Below are positions 47,397-64,000 of a stretch of DNA of 64,000 nt, piece by piece. The stretch is from positions 11,092,001 through 11,156,000 of the forward strand of contig NC_088342.1 of assembly GCF_036884655.1 (NCBI RefSeq), written 5' to 3'. Under the pieces are notes generated by a model. The model worked only from the letters and a program-made list of their open reading frames with translations. It was not told where the DNA came from and ran no database searches. Numbering within the stretch: the stretch's first letter is position 1; the number at the start of each line of letters is the position of its first letter. The stretch comes from Musa acuminata AAA Group (lineage: Eukaryota; Streptophyta; Magnoliopsida; Zingiberales; Musaceae). The translations under genes and the position numbers were made by a program.

Positions 47397-48962
47397 GAAT
47401 CTATTGAATCTCATATTTTGATGATGAAACCAATTGATAAGTGTTTATGATTTGATCTGCATTTTTAGTGATGCGGAATGCTTCGATCAGGATAAGACAA
47501 TTAAAGTAGAAAGAATCATATTAGGCCAAAGGAACATGTCAGAAGATTGGACGTCGAGCCGGAGGATCGGTCAACGTATCGATAAAAGGCTCCGGGCCAT
47601 GGATTGGGCATCGAGCTAAGAAGAGCGGATATTACGTCAAGGATATCGGAGTTGCGAAGTCAACTGGCCGATTGGGCAATATGCCACAAGGGAGGACGAT
47701 GCATCGAAGAATCAGACGAAACGTCGAGGGACCAATGACATGCCGGACAACATGATTAATGCTTAGTATTAATTATCTAGATCGAAGTATGTTTTTACAT
47801 GTACATGATTAACTACGATAGCAAGGCATAAAGCAAAATGAAGTCCCGGAGTCAAGGACGTGATTTTGTTGGGAGTTCAAGAGTTCGTCAGAAGTCTAGA
47901 TGTTCGTCGAAAGTTCTGTAGGAACCAGCCGAGAAGTCCAGGAGCTTACCAAAGAAACTCATCGGAACTCACCAAGAATATCATCGTGAAGTCCGGGAGC
48001 TTGCCGGAAGTCCGTTGGAACATTACCGAGAGATCGTCGGAAGATCGCCGGAAGCTCGCTGGAAGAAACTAGACTTACGGACTTGTTTAGCTTAGGAAAT
48101 ATCTTAGAATTCATAGTTAGCACGTGATTGGGATTGGATTTGGACCAACCCAATTAGGGGCTAGTTGGGCCCATGTAAGGATTGTGTTGGGCCCAATAAG
48201 AGGCCCAAACAGTGACCCAAGAAGTGGTACCGTCATGGCATAGTCTTCGAGACTATGTCAAGCGATAGTATCGCTAGTCTGGGCAGTGGTACCGCCCAGT
48301 GGCCTAGTGCCAAGCGGTGGTATCGCTAGACTGGGCAGTGGTATCACTCAGTGTAGTATCAGTGTCAAACTGACACTAGCGGTGGTACTGCCCAACATTG
48401 GCGGTGGTACCGCTCGAACCCAGGAAACCCAAGATGAGATGTTTTTATAAATACCCCTCTCATCCCTGGTTAAAACACACAAGCACAGAGAGTTTAAAAG
48501 TGAAGAAACGCTGTTGCAATCGCTTGAGAAATCGCCTCCTCTAAGTCTAAGTTTAGAATTATGTTCAGGAGGAGTGAGTGCTTGTAAGGGTTGTCTCTTA
48601 AACCCGATAAAAGGAGAAGAGGGATGTAAGAAGGAGGTTCATCTTAGCCTATTAAAGAAATATCGATAGTGGATGCCGCTGGCCTCGACGAAAGAGGAAT
48701 CGGAGGAGTGGATGTAGGTCACGATGACCGAACCACTATAAATCGGTTTGCATTTCTGTTTTGATATTTATCTTAACTACAAATTGCCTTCCTTGCTTCA
48801 CATTAACTACACTTCCATATGCTTTCAATTTAAAGATCTTTCCGAAACGATTTTCATCGAAACCATATTTTATCGTACGAAGGTTTTTCAAACCGACGTA
48901 GTTTTCACTAATTCACCGCCCCCCCCCCCCCTCTTAGTGCTGTTATTGATTCTAACAGAATC
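47397..48962 (+). mobile_element. SIRE/Maximus-like solo LTR (1556 bp) with 5-bp target duplication
   Basis: GAATC at 47397-47401 and 48958-48962 flank 47402-48957. The left end reads tattgaatctcatattttga, where SIRE-type copia LTRs start tgttgaatc, so the first dinucleotide TG has decayed to TA. The right end is a C12 run followed by ctcttagtgctg...attctaaca, as in this lineage. A TATA-like ttttataaatacccc is at about 48444. The U3 holds short palindromes around ggtggtaccgc. No internal region remains. Confidence 0.85.
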
Positions 48963-49054
48963 CTCTAACTCTATCCATGGGTAGTCCTTTCCTATTGAAA
49001 TCTCCTTATCATACTCAAATACTAGACTAACTGATATCACATGTCCTAATAAGT

Positions 49055-49190
49055 TAACTAGTCCATCAATTTTGTTTGATCTAAACCATCGATTAAATTT
49101 CTTAAGCTAAAATTTATAATAATATACTCATCAAGTTAATTTTAGTTTTCTTCACTTTTGATGTGAGACTAATCGAGATATTACACTATA
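49055..49190 (+). repeat. Dispersed repeat, copy 2
   Basis: See copy 1 at 45545-45715. Here it lies just right of the SIRE-like solo LTR. Confidence 0.7.
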
Positions 49191-49199
49191 ATTCTTTAG

Positions 49200-52100
49200 T
49201 GAAAACTTTTCGCTCTATGTTTAAAATAAAAAAAAGGGGAAGACAATGACCAAAGTTTATTAACAACATATTTGATCACACCTAAAGGTGGAGGCCTCCA
49301 TAAGAATTGACCAACAATACTGAATGACCATTGACTCGAACATTCAATTAGTTTTTCAGGTTCAAACTCAATAAATTTCTTTGATGATTCCTTGATCTTT
49401 GTCATAGACAAAGGAGAAAAATATATCAGAGTGCTTATTCAAATTATTTATAATTAGAATCTATGCTCAATTTTTCTCATTTGTAGCACCATGAATGAAT
49501 CTGCTTTGAGTAATTGGAAGTAGAGAAGGATAAACTGTCATTTTACCCTATGCATCGGTTGGATAAACTGAAGATCTTGTAGAGATTAAAGATGAAGTGA
49601 TCATAGAATTCACCATACTATCCTTCACTCGGAGAGGAGAGGAAGAAGAGGGGGGAATCAATGAATAAGGATCCTTGTCGGGAGGATAGGAGGAGAGGGA
49701 TGTTCACCGAAAACCAGAGACATCTGAAAGCAAAAAAAACTTTCAAATAGTGAAAATTAGGAAGAAGGCGGGAATACTCAATGGAATAATTGAGCTGAAA
49801 CATGTAAATATTTCATATTGGAAACTTTGTTAGTTAGTGAGGTTACTGTATATGATGAAGAAAATTCTAATGATTCAGGAAAAACTCCTTTCCATGAGGC
49901 AATATTAACGAGTGGAAGTAGATAAAGGGTCTTGAATTATGTAAATTATATATATTTAATATTTGATAGTTTCATTATCCTCTGTATATTTTATCTAGAA
50001 AAGCCTTATTATTAAGCTTTTACTAAATGATGCCCCTAATTGATTTTTACATAGCGATATCTTTTTTATCAATTTAATGAAAACATCTTTCCGTATTCCA
50101 TCCCTTGCCTTCGGTTGTCATCGTTGCCTCTTGCTCCCATCATGAGCAGCGTTTGGTCTCCTCCCTTCCTTTTTCTTCTCCTCCTCCTCCCTCTTCTCTC
50201 GTCGCTTGTCCTTTCTCATCGCCCCTATGCATTGTTGCCTATGGACAACAACTTTCACTAAGGAGGAGTCAATCATCTCTCCGCTATCATTGTTGTTAGT
50301 GCCTTAAGTAAAAATTAATTAGCAACATTAAATGATAAAAGTCTAATATTAAAAAAAATTTCTAGGTAAAATGTCCTTATATACATAGCTCGTATATAAC
50401 TCATAGCTCGTATCTTATATACGTAACAAATGATCATGTTTATAAAGGAAGTACTAGTAAATGCGTTTTTTTAAATATATTGATTAATAAAAAAGAAAAA
50501 AATATTTTTTAAAAAAATAAAAATTCTTTTAATTAAAATAAATCATGGAGCGATTACCTTTTCACATGGTCGTTATTTTATGTTAATTAAAGTTTGATAT
50601 GTATACTATGTTGATTTTTGACAATCATACCGTATAAAATAAATTTATGAAATGTTTTTTTATCATAAACTTGTTAAATGAATACGGAACTATTTATGTA
50701 TGTATCTTCTTGAGTTGGAATACCCATTGTGTTTATATATATATATATATTCCTTTAATGATGTCTGTATACTTGCATCCTATGTTATTTTTGATACACT
50801 GATATTTGATACATTAGATTGCATGATGAGTTATCTATGATATTATATTATGTATGTTATATGATAATATTGATGACATGATGTTAATTATATATATTGA
50901 TCTTAACCAAGGGGCAGGGAAATTAATGCCGGTACTCGGTTTGGAGATTAATGAGCTAAGAGACATGACAGCTAAATAGTCTCTTGCTTGACGTGGGGGA
51001 TATATCTCTACGATGATGTCATTTTATTTGGGAGTGTAATATGGATTCACTTATTTTGAGATCTTGTATTAAAATATACTGTCGATTGTTATTATTAGAA
51101 GAGCTATTCATCCTGAGAGTTTAGGCATCCATTTGTTAGTCATTATTGATGATGTATGTGTACGTGTATTAATAATGGGTGCTCTTAAAATATTTTTATG
51201 TTGTATTGTTATTTACTGTCCTTTAAATGTGATTTAGTAGAAGGATTCCATCCAGATGATGTTTGGAACGACATTGGGTGGTTTTTGATCTGAAAGAAAC
51301 GGTGTAATTTGTTGTAAAAGAAAAAAAAAAATATAATTAAAAATAATCAAGTCTCAACCAATAATCGAGTAACTTAGATAATTATATATTATTCCTTGTA
51401 ATTAACTATGTTTACTATATACTTAAACAAGTAACATTCAAATTCCTATACTTATGAATATAAAATATTTAATTTTAATTATCCTTTTGTCGTCAATTTT
51501 GTTAACGAAAAAAATGTCAGGCCTATCGTACCTATTGTTGATCCTGCTTATCGTCGCACCCGCTCACCTGCTGCACCTACTTGTCCGTCGTTCTTCTTTC
51601 CAATCTGCTTGTCGGTACCTGCAACTCACCATTGCTCTTCTCTAGATTGAGTTATACAGGGGAGTGAGTTCTATATAGAAATGATTTCATCTTCTTTATC
51701 ATTTTTGCACAAGTGGATATGCACATGATATATATAGATAGCAAATTGAAAAGAGGGTAACTCTTTTCTATTATCCTTGTGAATGACAAGCAAAGCTTCT
51801 GAAGACGATAAACAAGTAGATATGCACCAAAGTTGAGATAACGTGCATACTTCAAACTTCAGCTATGACTATTTTGTTTGAGTAAGAATCCACTTGTATG
51901 TCTTAGTCTCTTCTAGTTGTGATCGTCAACTCATTAATGCTGGCTGAAACAGAGAAATCTAACGAAGGAAGTTTTGAGTCTCGTAAGAATATCGATGAGA
52001 AAATTTAGATCTTAAGCCTTACAGTGGAATCCAGTTGACAACACTGACGACGATGGAAGATAGCCACACTGTAAGGAGTGCACCATCCCCACACAAGAAG

Positions 52101-53780
52101 ACTGTAGACTTGTTCGAATCCCACTTTCATTGGAATGCCATCAGTTGCAGCATTTAGGAGACGATGACATGACTTAAAGAATGTTGAGACATACTTTCTC
52201 CTTGGGAGCTCATCGATTGAGTAGGTGATCGGTGAACGGGTTCGAATAAAGAGGGAAAGAGAAAATTGATCGAGAAATTTATATAAAATTAATAATTTAA
52301 AAAATAATAAAATTATATTTTTATCTTTTTCATTCACTTTTTTTTTACACGTATAATTTCTTTCGTCGACGAAATTAATGACAATTAAATATTTTATTTT
52401 TATAAATATAGAAACCTTTAATATTATTTTTAAAATATAAAAATTAAAATAATAATCATAATTAACTTAAAAAAAATAATATACAAGAGATTTAGCAGCA
52501 CCACCACCCTCACATATACACTTTCAATAAATTTGATAAAGAAAATATACAAAAGATATGCCCATCATCATATTGCGTAGATAATATGAGTCGACTACTT
52601 CTTGAATGTGTATGTATAAGATATAAAATATTAGTCGACTTCTTGAACGTGTATGTATAAGATATAAAATATTATAAACATCCATTGTATTTCAAAAATA
52701 TTCTCTTTACAAATAGTACATTCGTTTAAGATAAAAAAAAAAAATTGTATAAAATATTTTATGCTATCTATACGCCTCTTTTTTTTTTTTTTACATGTAG
52801 TGAGTTCATTCAAAATAAATAAAAAAAATATATTTTTTAAAGCATCCAATTCACATTCATTTATGATAAAAAAAACCTTTAAATCATTTGTATCTCATTT
52901 CTGTGTAATCCATCTTCTAAGGAAGCAAAGGTATGCATCCAAAATCATTTTTTTCTTGTGCGTTATGTATCGGTCCACAATAAAAAAATTTCTAAACCGT
53001 TCGATGCAATTGAGCACGTTCAAAACGTTCTTTTCTTCTTATGATATTTTAGTCCAAGATAAAAAAAACACATCTAAAAGCATCCTTTTTGGCATAATTT
53101 GTCTGCCCTACAATCAAAATATAACTTAATCATTTTCAAATATAGATAACAACACGGAGGTCCTAACACAATGAATGATTGTGCTGTTAGGTGAGCAAAC
53201 CTTTAACTTAGAACATAATAAGGAGCAAATGATATAGTTATTACGTTCCCCTAAATTAGACTTGACTTGTGGAGTTAATTAAACACCTACTACTACCTAT
53301 GCTATGTGTTGACAAAGACTCTATTAGATATATTATATTAGCATAATATTTAAAGAGAAAGACATACACATATTTACTCCTTTTCTTCATTTTTAAATTT
53401 ACTAAACAAATACTAAAGTCCTTTAAACTTTTAACGGATAAAAGCAAACAAACACATAACGACTTATTCATCGGACAGATTTTATCAGATAAATATAATT
53501 ATGTGACAAGAATACAAGACATAATTGAATTTATAGTTTTTTTTTTTCTCATTCCAAGTTTCGATTCTCGACATATTTTCCCTTTTCGGACACAAATATT
53601 ATCTCAGATTATTAGTGATCAAATTTAACCATTTTGATTCTTGAATTATTACGTCAACCAAGCTTTATATCGAAACGTGCCTATTTTTGGATGGTGAATA
53701 CGAGAGACTCCTGCTGATCCGACGGTTCTCATAATACGTGGCAGAAGAAAAGGCCCAATATTTAGGGGAAATAGCCTTCG
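49200..53780. other. AT-rich intergenic region, no gene recognised
   Basis: Many short ORFs of low complexity with no domain. A GC-richer pocket at about 50090-50300 encodes nothing recognisable. At 52592-52675 a unit of about 42 bp (gtcgac..cttcttgaa.gtg, tatgtataagatataaaata) is duplicated in tandem. From 52700 to 53080 a word of the type tt.a.gataaaaaaaa recurs irregularly. Confidence 0.6.
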
Positions 53781-53807
53781 CGTGGCTCCCCGACTTATCT
53801 GCTGACC

Positions 53808-53813
53808 CACGTG
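53808..53813. promoter_or_regulatory. G-box/ABRE in the esterase promoter
   Basis: CACGTG within acccacgtgtc, about 230 bp upstream of the ATG at 54040. G-boxes bind bZIP and bHLH factors. CT runs at 53901-53919 and 53944-53965 lie between it and the ATG. Confidence 0.55.
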
Positions 53814-54039
53814 TCTACCCACCTTCCCCTGGCTACAAATATCAATTAATCTCTTACCGTTCTTTCTTCCCCTTTTCCTGCAGCTTCTTTTAGCCTTCTT
53901 CTCTCTCTCTCTCTCTCTCCTCTGCTGCTGCTCGTCTCCCTAATCTCTCTCTCTCTCTCTCTCTCGTCGGGCGCGCGTCATTTTCTTGCGGTTGCTGGCG
54001 GGTCAGTGAGGCCCTTGTGAGAGGGAGGAGCTGCGATCG

Positions 54040-57000
54040 ATGGGAGACTCGGCAAGAGTCTGCTCCGAGCCCGTCGATGGCGGAACCGACATCTACAGCT
54101 GCCCGTCCTCCTCCGCTGATCATCTCGTGGTGATGGTCCACGGAATCCTTGGAAGGTATTGGACTTCTTTTCTTGATGTGACTTGTCTGAAACCCCTGGG
54201 TTGAGTTTCTGAGGAGAAATTGGGTGCGAGGGGATCGGTCTGGGTAATGGCGTGCGCACTGGGTCAATCGGGTGTGTCATGTTATCCTTGAGGGTGGTTC
54301 TGCTCAATACCTACGGAATTGAGTTCCTTGACGTCTATTTTATGCTCTTTGAAGAGTCTCAGTTGAAAGGCCAATGCTCGAACATTGCCGGAGACGGAAG
54401 GCACTCCTTTTCTTAAGAAAAAGAGAGACCACTTAGCCCTTTCATTTGATATGGGCGAAAGCATTGCTGGCAGATTCTGACTTTTTTCTCTGCGTTTTTT
54501 CAATTTTGATGTTCTATCAGATATCTTAGATTTTATGATGCTTTTTTTCTTAAGGTTTTTCCAAAAAAAAAAATCACTACTATAAGTTTAGGTTAGTAAT
54601 CGTGTATTTTGTCGTCTCCTCAAGGTGTAGAGAGCCTGTAGCCAGCGTAAGTAAAGGAGTGGGTTGCAATCACACTAGATTATCAAGATGTGAACGAACT
54701 ATTCTTACCAATTTACCAAACAGTGCTGGAGCTTTGTTGATTTCTGAACTTCATTAGCTTCTTTATTCTTTCTGTTCTTCGCTGCTGCTGAAGTGCAGTG
54801 TCTGGAGTCACTGGTTTCCCTTTTTTGTTTCCTTGTGTTAAGCATCTTCAAGTCTTCTGACATTACTTGAAATCCTTCTTTTAGCTTTGATCCTACCTAT
54901 CAACAGCTGTTATCAACTTGTCATGAGTGTTTATTACTTATTAAAAAAAGAGCCTTTAATCACTTTCTGATTAAAATTGATTTGGTTGCTGATTGATTAT
55001 CCCAATTCGAGTGTCATAAATTGGATAGAACTGAAGTAGAAAAGAAATCTGCAGGAAGACTTGATTGTCTGTCTTGTGATATCAATATCCATTGAGAATT
55101 AAAAGAGAAAACAGGATTATAGAAGCAAAACCTAATTAAAAAAATATGGACTTTTGAATTCGCACATGGAATAGGTTTTAGACAGTATCATGACATTTAT
55201 AGTTGATGATCCTGTTAAGATCCTAACTTTTAGATGCCTAGGCTCTATACAACCACCAAGTTAGAGAAGCTCTATGTCTCTCTTCTTGGAGATCCATGGA
55301 GATTATTCAAAGAAGATCCCCTAGATAAGGAAGATAGTCATGCAGCTTCCCTTTCTAATGGTTTCATGTTTAATTTGATGATGGTGCCATATATAGTTGA
55401 TTGGTAAGACTGGAGTAACTAGTTATTGCAAGCAACGACGTGTTGAATTGTATTTTTCTAAACTCTTAAAATAGACCAGTTAGAGATTGATAGGGGAATG
55501 ACCTCAAGATGTTGCCGTCTTCCTAACTCTGTGAATATCAGAGTTCTTGTTTCTTCTGTGAAATATAAGCTCTATATTAAGGATATTCTTTCATCTTCTT
55601 GCTGTAAATTATATGCTGTTATGATGCAAAAGAAAAACATTGTCTTAATGACTGATTCAGGTATTCTTTTTCTCTATAGTTGGAAAAGAAAGCTAATTAT
55701 ATACAGGATTCCCCGAGTATTCTTCTCTGCTATAATGCTGTGGAAAAAGATGTTACTTCCAACTGTGTCCTACATGATTAATTTGACTCTTCACTTATGT
55801 GTGCTATTATATATTTGACCAAATCAGACATTTTCATCATTGTTATTCAATTTATCTTATTTTGCAGTGTCGCTGATTGGGAATTTGGAGCCAACCAGTT
55901 TGTTAGAATGCTTCCAGATAAAGTCATAATTCATTGTAAGTGAATCTAATTCATAATCAGTGTGTGTATCATTCACATGGCATTATACTATTTTGTCTTT
56001 TTTTTTTTCACTTGGAATTGCAAGAATGCTTAAAAATGGTGATGATGAATAGGTATGTGTTCAGTTACCTCTGAAAGCAATTTTCCTGTTATTTGCTATC
56101 ATTAAGTATGTTAGTTTCTTTTCATATCTCTGAATGTTTTGTAGAAACATATCTAGCATACTTCTCCATGGTAGTTAAAGTCTGATAAGGAAAAGCAGCA
56201 GAATCAACCAGGAGACAGAGTATCTGTATATACTTCGCTTGCTATATGTTTCTATTCAAGTATGGACTCCCTTACTACATAGTTATTATGTCAATGGAAT
56301 TTGGTTTTTTGAACAGTGAGAATCTGATTTGTAGTCAGAATGGTCAATTGACATATATGATTATGGATGATTAGTTCTATGAAATAGACTCTGTTGTTTT
56401 GTGTAAAAGAGTTCAAGATCGGTCATGGTTGATTAGTTAGCCTTTTATAAAATCTGCACTAAATATTTTAGAATTGGCATTATACTGTCTTTGTCATAAA
56501 TTTTAGTATTTGTATATGTATCAAATTACTTGCTATTTATACAAGATTTAGTTCATGGTGCGATTGAGTTCCTCCCTATTTTCTAACATCCAAGCCACTT
56601 AGCAAATGTTTTCTTCCAGGCAGTGAAAGAAACATGCACAGGTTATCACTAGATGGTGTTGATGTTATGGGTGAGCGATTAGCAGAAGAGGTAAGTTTGC
56701 CACTCAGACAACATCACCATAACTGTGGCAACCATTTCAATTTAATAATTTCTGAATTTCCTAAATTGTTCCATAATTCTTAGCAATAAACACAAAATTT
56801 TTCATGCCTTTATTTTTGGTCTTAAGAAAACCTTCTTGAGCAGGTTGCTGAAGTAGTCAAAAGCAGGCCAGAACTTCAAAAGATTTCTTTTGTTGCACAC
56901 TCGGTCGGAGGATTGGTTGCAAGATATGCAATTGGGAGACTATACAGTCCCCCTAGGAGGAAAACTATTGAGGACCCTCTACTTGATGTCCATAATGATT

Positions 57001-59876
57001 CTCCTAGTGGAACCATATGTGGCCTGGAAGCAATCAATTTCATAACTGTTGCTACACCTCATCTTGGTTCCAGGGGAAATAAGCAGGTATACCTCATCAT
57101 GTGGCCTATATGGGTCTTCACTTTATATGCTTGGGATTAAAAGAAATTAGTTTGAGCATCAAGTTCTAATTTGACTTTAACTATCTTATCTACTGATTAA
57201 TGTAAAAACATGCTACTCAAATCACCAAATAAACTGTCTTGGATCAAAGAATAACATGTTCACTGTTTGCATTTGTCTGTGTTTTCTTCATGTACAAAAT
57301 CAACATATTATATTTGTGATGGTGGATAACAATAATGATTCATGTTCTATGATATTTGGGTGGTGGGAGCCTGTGTCAACATGCCGGCCAGTACCATGCA
57401 GCTGTTCCGTTAATGTGATGGCATGCATTTGATTAGAACATCCCTGTACCTGTACCATGCAGATTGTCATGGCACCAGTAGGAGTTTGTATGGTTGAATC
57501 TTTTTTGTGCTGCAAGATTATCTTTCCATGAGGTATTATTGGGTTTAATTCATGGTTTTTGACTTTGTAAGTTTACCTGCACAATGGATCTCTCATTTTC
57601 AATGAATTGAACTTTGTGCTAGGCTCCAAAATCTGCTTCTGTTATTCTATGAACATGTAGCATCCAACATTGTGTAGCATTCACACGGAATAGGCATGCA
57701 CCGTTTAACAATTCCAGGTTGCTTCATGTACATATTGCACAACTATTATCTTTCCTCCTTGAAATGTTCTTTGAACTGACTATTTACATGTCTCATACTG
57801 CTAAATATTTGCTCATTGACAGCTGGTAATATTTATTGTGCTGCAACTTCCAAAGCATGAATCGTTATGCTTACTGATTTTTTGTTTTTCTTCAGTAAAA
57901 AAATTTCCTCTGAACTGTTGCATTCGCATGACAATTCTGTAAGCTTTGCTTATGATAATTGTGAAACACTTTGTTGTAGGTTCTCAAGATTTACTGATTC
58001 TTAGATTGACTAGTAATGTTGCCATAAATTGGACCAATGGAAGAAGAAGATCCATGCAGGGAACCAAGTTAACTGGGACATTACAGATTGTTGTTGTTGT
58101 TTGGCAGGTGCCTTTTCTCTTTGGTGTTACTGCTATTGAGAAAGTTGCTTCACATGTTATTCATTGGATATTTGGAAGAACAGGCAGACATCTTTTTCTG
58201 ACTGATGATGATGAAGGAAAGCCTCCATTGTTGCAGCGGATGGTGGATGATTATGATGACCTTTGCTTCATGTACTTTCCATCTTTGCTTGTCTTTGTTG
58301 CTTTAGCTAAATTCTAAGTTGCGAGGTGTACATTTGATCCTCTGCGTTGCGTGATGTGTGTGTTAAAATCATTAATATAGGTCTGGTCTGCAAGCATTTA
58401 AACGTCGAGTGGCGTATGCCAATGTTGGCTATGATCGTATCCTTTGTGTGAAACATTTTGGTGTATATTCTCTATGTTTTTTGTTCACTGTTCACTGTGT
58501 AAAGTAATTGTTTCCTTTACGAGATGAATTCAAGATATAGTTGGATGGAGGACGTCATCTATCAGACGGAACTCAGAGTTGCCTAAAGTAAGATATGTCT
58601 TATATTTATTTTGTGAGATTCATATTGTTCCAGTTTTGCATATTCTTCCCTAATGACTATGGTCCTACTGTGTTTTGTTTTGTATTAACTTAATCGTGAC
58701 CTTTTCTTTTGTAGTGGGAGGGTTCCTTGAGTGAGAACTATCCACATATTGTATATGAAGAACAATCCAAAGGAAGCATCACTGACGAGTGTGCTGATCT
58801 CTCACTTATGGATGATGACTCTGACATGTTGGAAGGTAAGCAACATCATTGTTACTTCGTATTCAAGGTGTTTGATATTTATTATGAGCAACATTCTCAT
58901 TCCATGTTGTTCCAGAAAGTGTTGGTAGGATTTGTATTTTCTGTGTACCTATTTTTTCATTCCTGCTCTTATGAATGAACAATTACTTCCTTGCTGTAAC
59001 AGGTCATCCGTGTGTAAGATATATGGTTTTCTTGCAAAGCATTCGTCAATAGCAATCTCTGTTTCTTTAAAGTTTAAGAATAACTTATCAAAAAACAAAG
59101 TGCACAAAATGATTTATGGATCGGACACTATATTTGCATGCCATGTATGTCACGATAAACACATCTTTTTCTATCAGAGCTTTCTTAAGATGAAACCATG
59201 AACTTTTTTTTATATAGATAGTCTTACTGATATTTCTCTTTAATGTTGTATGAATGAATGAATTCTGACAAAAAATTTCGATCTGGCCTCAAAATTCTTG
59301 TGTGGTTGGGGCAGGCCACTTCTCTGCCCACCACATGTACTTGTCGAATTCAAATAGCAGCATGGAATGGAATCTTGTTAGTAACAAAATCGGTCAATAA
59401 GTGGCTGTCACTTTCTGATTTATTAAGTTGGACAACAATCTACAAATTTCTTTATAATCTTGTTGGCTGACAACTGCTTAACCTATCAGATACGTGTCAT
59501 ATTCATGCATGCTTAAAATAAGTTTTTATCTATAACATCAGGGCCATAATAACCACTAATATCTGGTTGACATTTTAAGAAACTGCATGTGGTTAACGAT
59601 CGATGGATGGATTCTCATATTTGCAGAGAAGCTAGTGAGAGGCCTCACACGCGTGTCATGGGAAAGAGTGGATGTCAGCTTCCACGGCAGCAGACTTCGG
59701 TATGCTGCTCACAGTGTCATTCAGGTCAGCACTGCCTTCCAAGTCATGCATATCATATATCCACCAACCCTACTTACAATGTACCAACAATTGTTGTCTG
59801 ACAGGCCAAGTTTTCCTTCATGCACTCGGACGGCGAAGACGTCATACGACACATCATTGATCACTTTCTTCTTTGA
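54040..59876 (+). CDS. DUF676-type serine esterase/lipase-like protein (10 exons)
   Basis: Exons 54040-54155, 55868-55935, 56620-56690, 56844-57086, 58108-58271, 58381-58436, 58535-58587, 58715-58835, 59627-59724 and 59805-59876, all GT/AG and in frame, giving 353 residues. It is an alpha/beta hydrolase: the oxyanion-hole strand is LVVMVHGILGS (about 29-38), the nucleophile elbow is FVAHSVGGL with Ser105 (first Gly of GxSxG replaced by Ala), and ATPHLGSRGNKQV follows. Likely triad partners are Asp239 (NVGYDHIVGWRTSS) and His326 (YAAHSVIQ), assigned from the DUF676 family pattern. There is no signal peptide. The family includes plant putative lipases and yeast ROG1; the substrate here is unknown. 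The aataaa at 59946 is a plausible polyadenylation signal. The first intron is 1.7 kb. The gene appears intact. Confidence 0.9.
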
Positions 59877-60294
59877 GTGCGAATGCTTGCTTGTATTCAT
59901 ATGTTGTTGAATGTTGCATTATGTTGTAATCCTAGCTTGATTAACAATAAAATATCGATTTTTTTTTTTGTTTATAGTTTTTGGTCTTCAAATTCTTGGC
60001 CTTCACAGGCTGTAACGACACATGTCAACAGAAGATGCCTGATCATGGACTCCCTAATATATTTTTTTTGCTGCATATTTATTAGTTTAACCAATGATAT
60101 CTCTTTCATTTGTGATGATTGTGGAAGCTTATCGAATTGGTTTATGACACACGTATGAATTTATGAGACAACTTGGGCTTTCAATATGTCAAGCATAAGT
60201 AGATAGATATAACTGCGCTCACCTACCTACACGCCTTCGCTGACCCACCTACCTCTCCTCCGTATCCCGACCCGCCTGGACCACCTCTCCCACC

Positions 60295-60564
60295 GGCCCA
60301 ATCAACGGCCCTGATTTGTTCGTTCCAACGATGACACAGCGGTCATCGCCGATGTCAACATCTATCGGCCCACTTTCTCCGAACGCGGCCCATCTGAAAT
60401 AGTCCGCATACTAATTTCCAGTGAGATGACAGATCCACCGCAGATGCGTACACGGACGGTCGATTTACACGACCGCATAATAAGTATCGTGAGCGTCGGA
60501 AAGGAATAGCTCATTCCTTAGCGAGCACGGATTCGGTGCTCGACTATCTTCGGGCGCTATAAAT
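60295..60564 (+). promoter_or_regulatory. CDC48 promoter: three GGCCCA elements and TATA box
   Basis: GGCCCA (site II-type, reverse TGGGCC) is at 60295-60300, 60367-60372 and 60387-60392. TATAAAT is at 60558-60564, about 95 bp upstream of the ATG at 60657. Site II elements bind TCP factors and are typical of growth-related housekeeping genes, which fits CDC48. From 59960 to 60290 nothing else is recognised. Confidence 0.65.
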
Positions 60565-60656
60565 AATCCCTCTCTGCCTTCGTCTTGGCCCCGTTTCTTT
60601 GGATATTGCGTCTGCCCTTTGCTTTCCGCGCTCGGTCGTTTGTGGATCTCGATCTG

Positions 60657-64000
<3,344 letters not shown>

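Noticed and set aside
50105..50299. Ser/Pro-rich ORF in a GC-richer pocket
   Set aside because: Short, no domain, no splice continuation found.
52761..53129. 122-codon ORF
   Set aside because: Low-complexity Lys/Phe translation of A/T runs; no start context or domain.

Overview
The window looks like a nuclear chromosome segment of a flowering plant, most likely a monocot. It has intron-rich genes with plant-specific architecture, an AT-rich intergenic background and layers of nested LTR retrotransposons. The style of the elements would suit Zingiberales or palms, but the sequence alone does not settle the species.

Layout. 1-6056 is a tandem array of about 20 copies of a 303-bp unit, still running at the left edge. 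The unit is itself a piece of a Ty1/copia polyprotein gene (the integrase-to-reverse-transcriptase linker, minus strand). 6057-8134 continues the same dead copia element up to its gag. About 8190-10345 holds its LTR, the RT/RNase H end of a second copia element, and a related LTR fragment. An intronless 14-kDa proline-rich/lipid-transfer-like gene lies at 11916-12299 (minus). 12.4-23.2 kb is intergenic: an old Ty3/gypsy (Tat-like) relic with an antisense ORF, a pair of about 400-bp inverted segments, a large AT palindrome and no convincing gene.

23435-30540 (plus) is a ten-exon nucleobase-ascorbate transporter gene of the NAT11/NAT12 type. 31593-41260 is a full-length but dead Ty3/gypsy Tat-type element with a 5-bp target duplication, an antisense extra ORF, a protease lacking its active site, an altered RT catalytic motif and a 93-bp repeat block upstream of the right-hand LTR core. 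41.3-49.2 kb is a retroelement graveyard: a minus-strand LINE relic cut by a 610-bp solo LTR, a second long LTR, and a 1556-bp SIRE/Maximus-like solo LTR. Two of these solo LTRs have exact 5-bp target duplications. 49.2-53.8 kb is AT-rich with nothing recognisable.

54040-59876 (plus) is a ten-exon DUF676-type serine esterase gene. 60657 to beyond 64000 (plus) is the 5' end of CDC48 (p97 AAA ATPase), cut by the window inside a very long third intron.

The four host genes (secreted 8-cysteine protein, membrane transporter, lipase-like hydrolase, CDC48) are independent single-gene units, not a pathway. The most unusual structure is the 303-bp frame-preserving array amplified out of a retrotransposon coding region, which carries a nine-unit higher-order duplication. 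Exon boundaries come from hand-matching GT/AG sites, reading frame and family sequence. No alignment or search was run.
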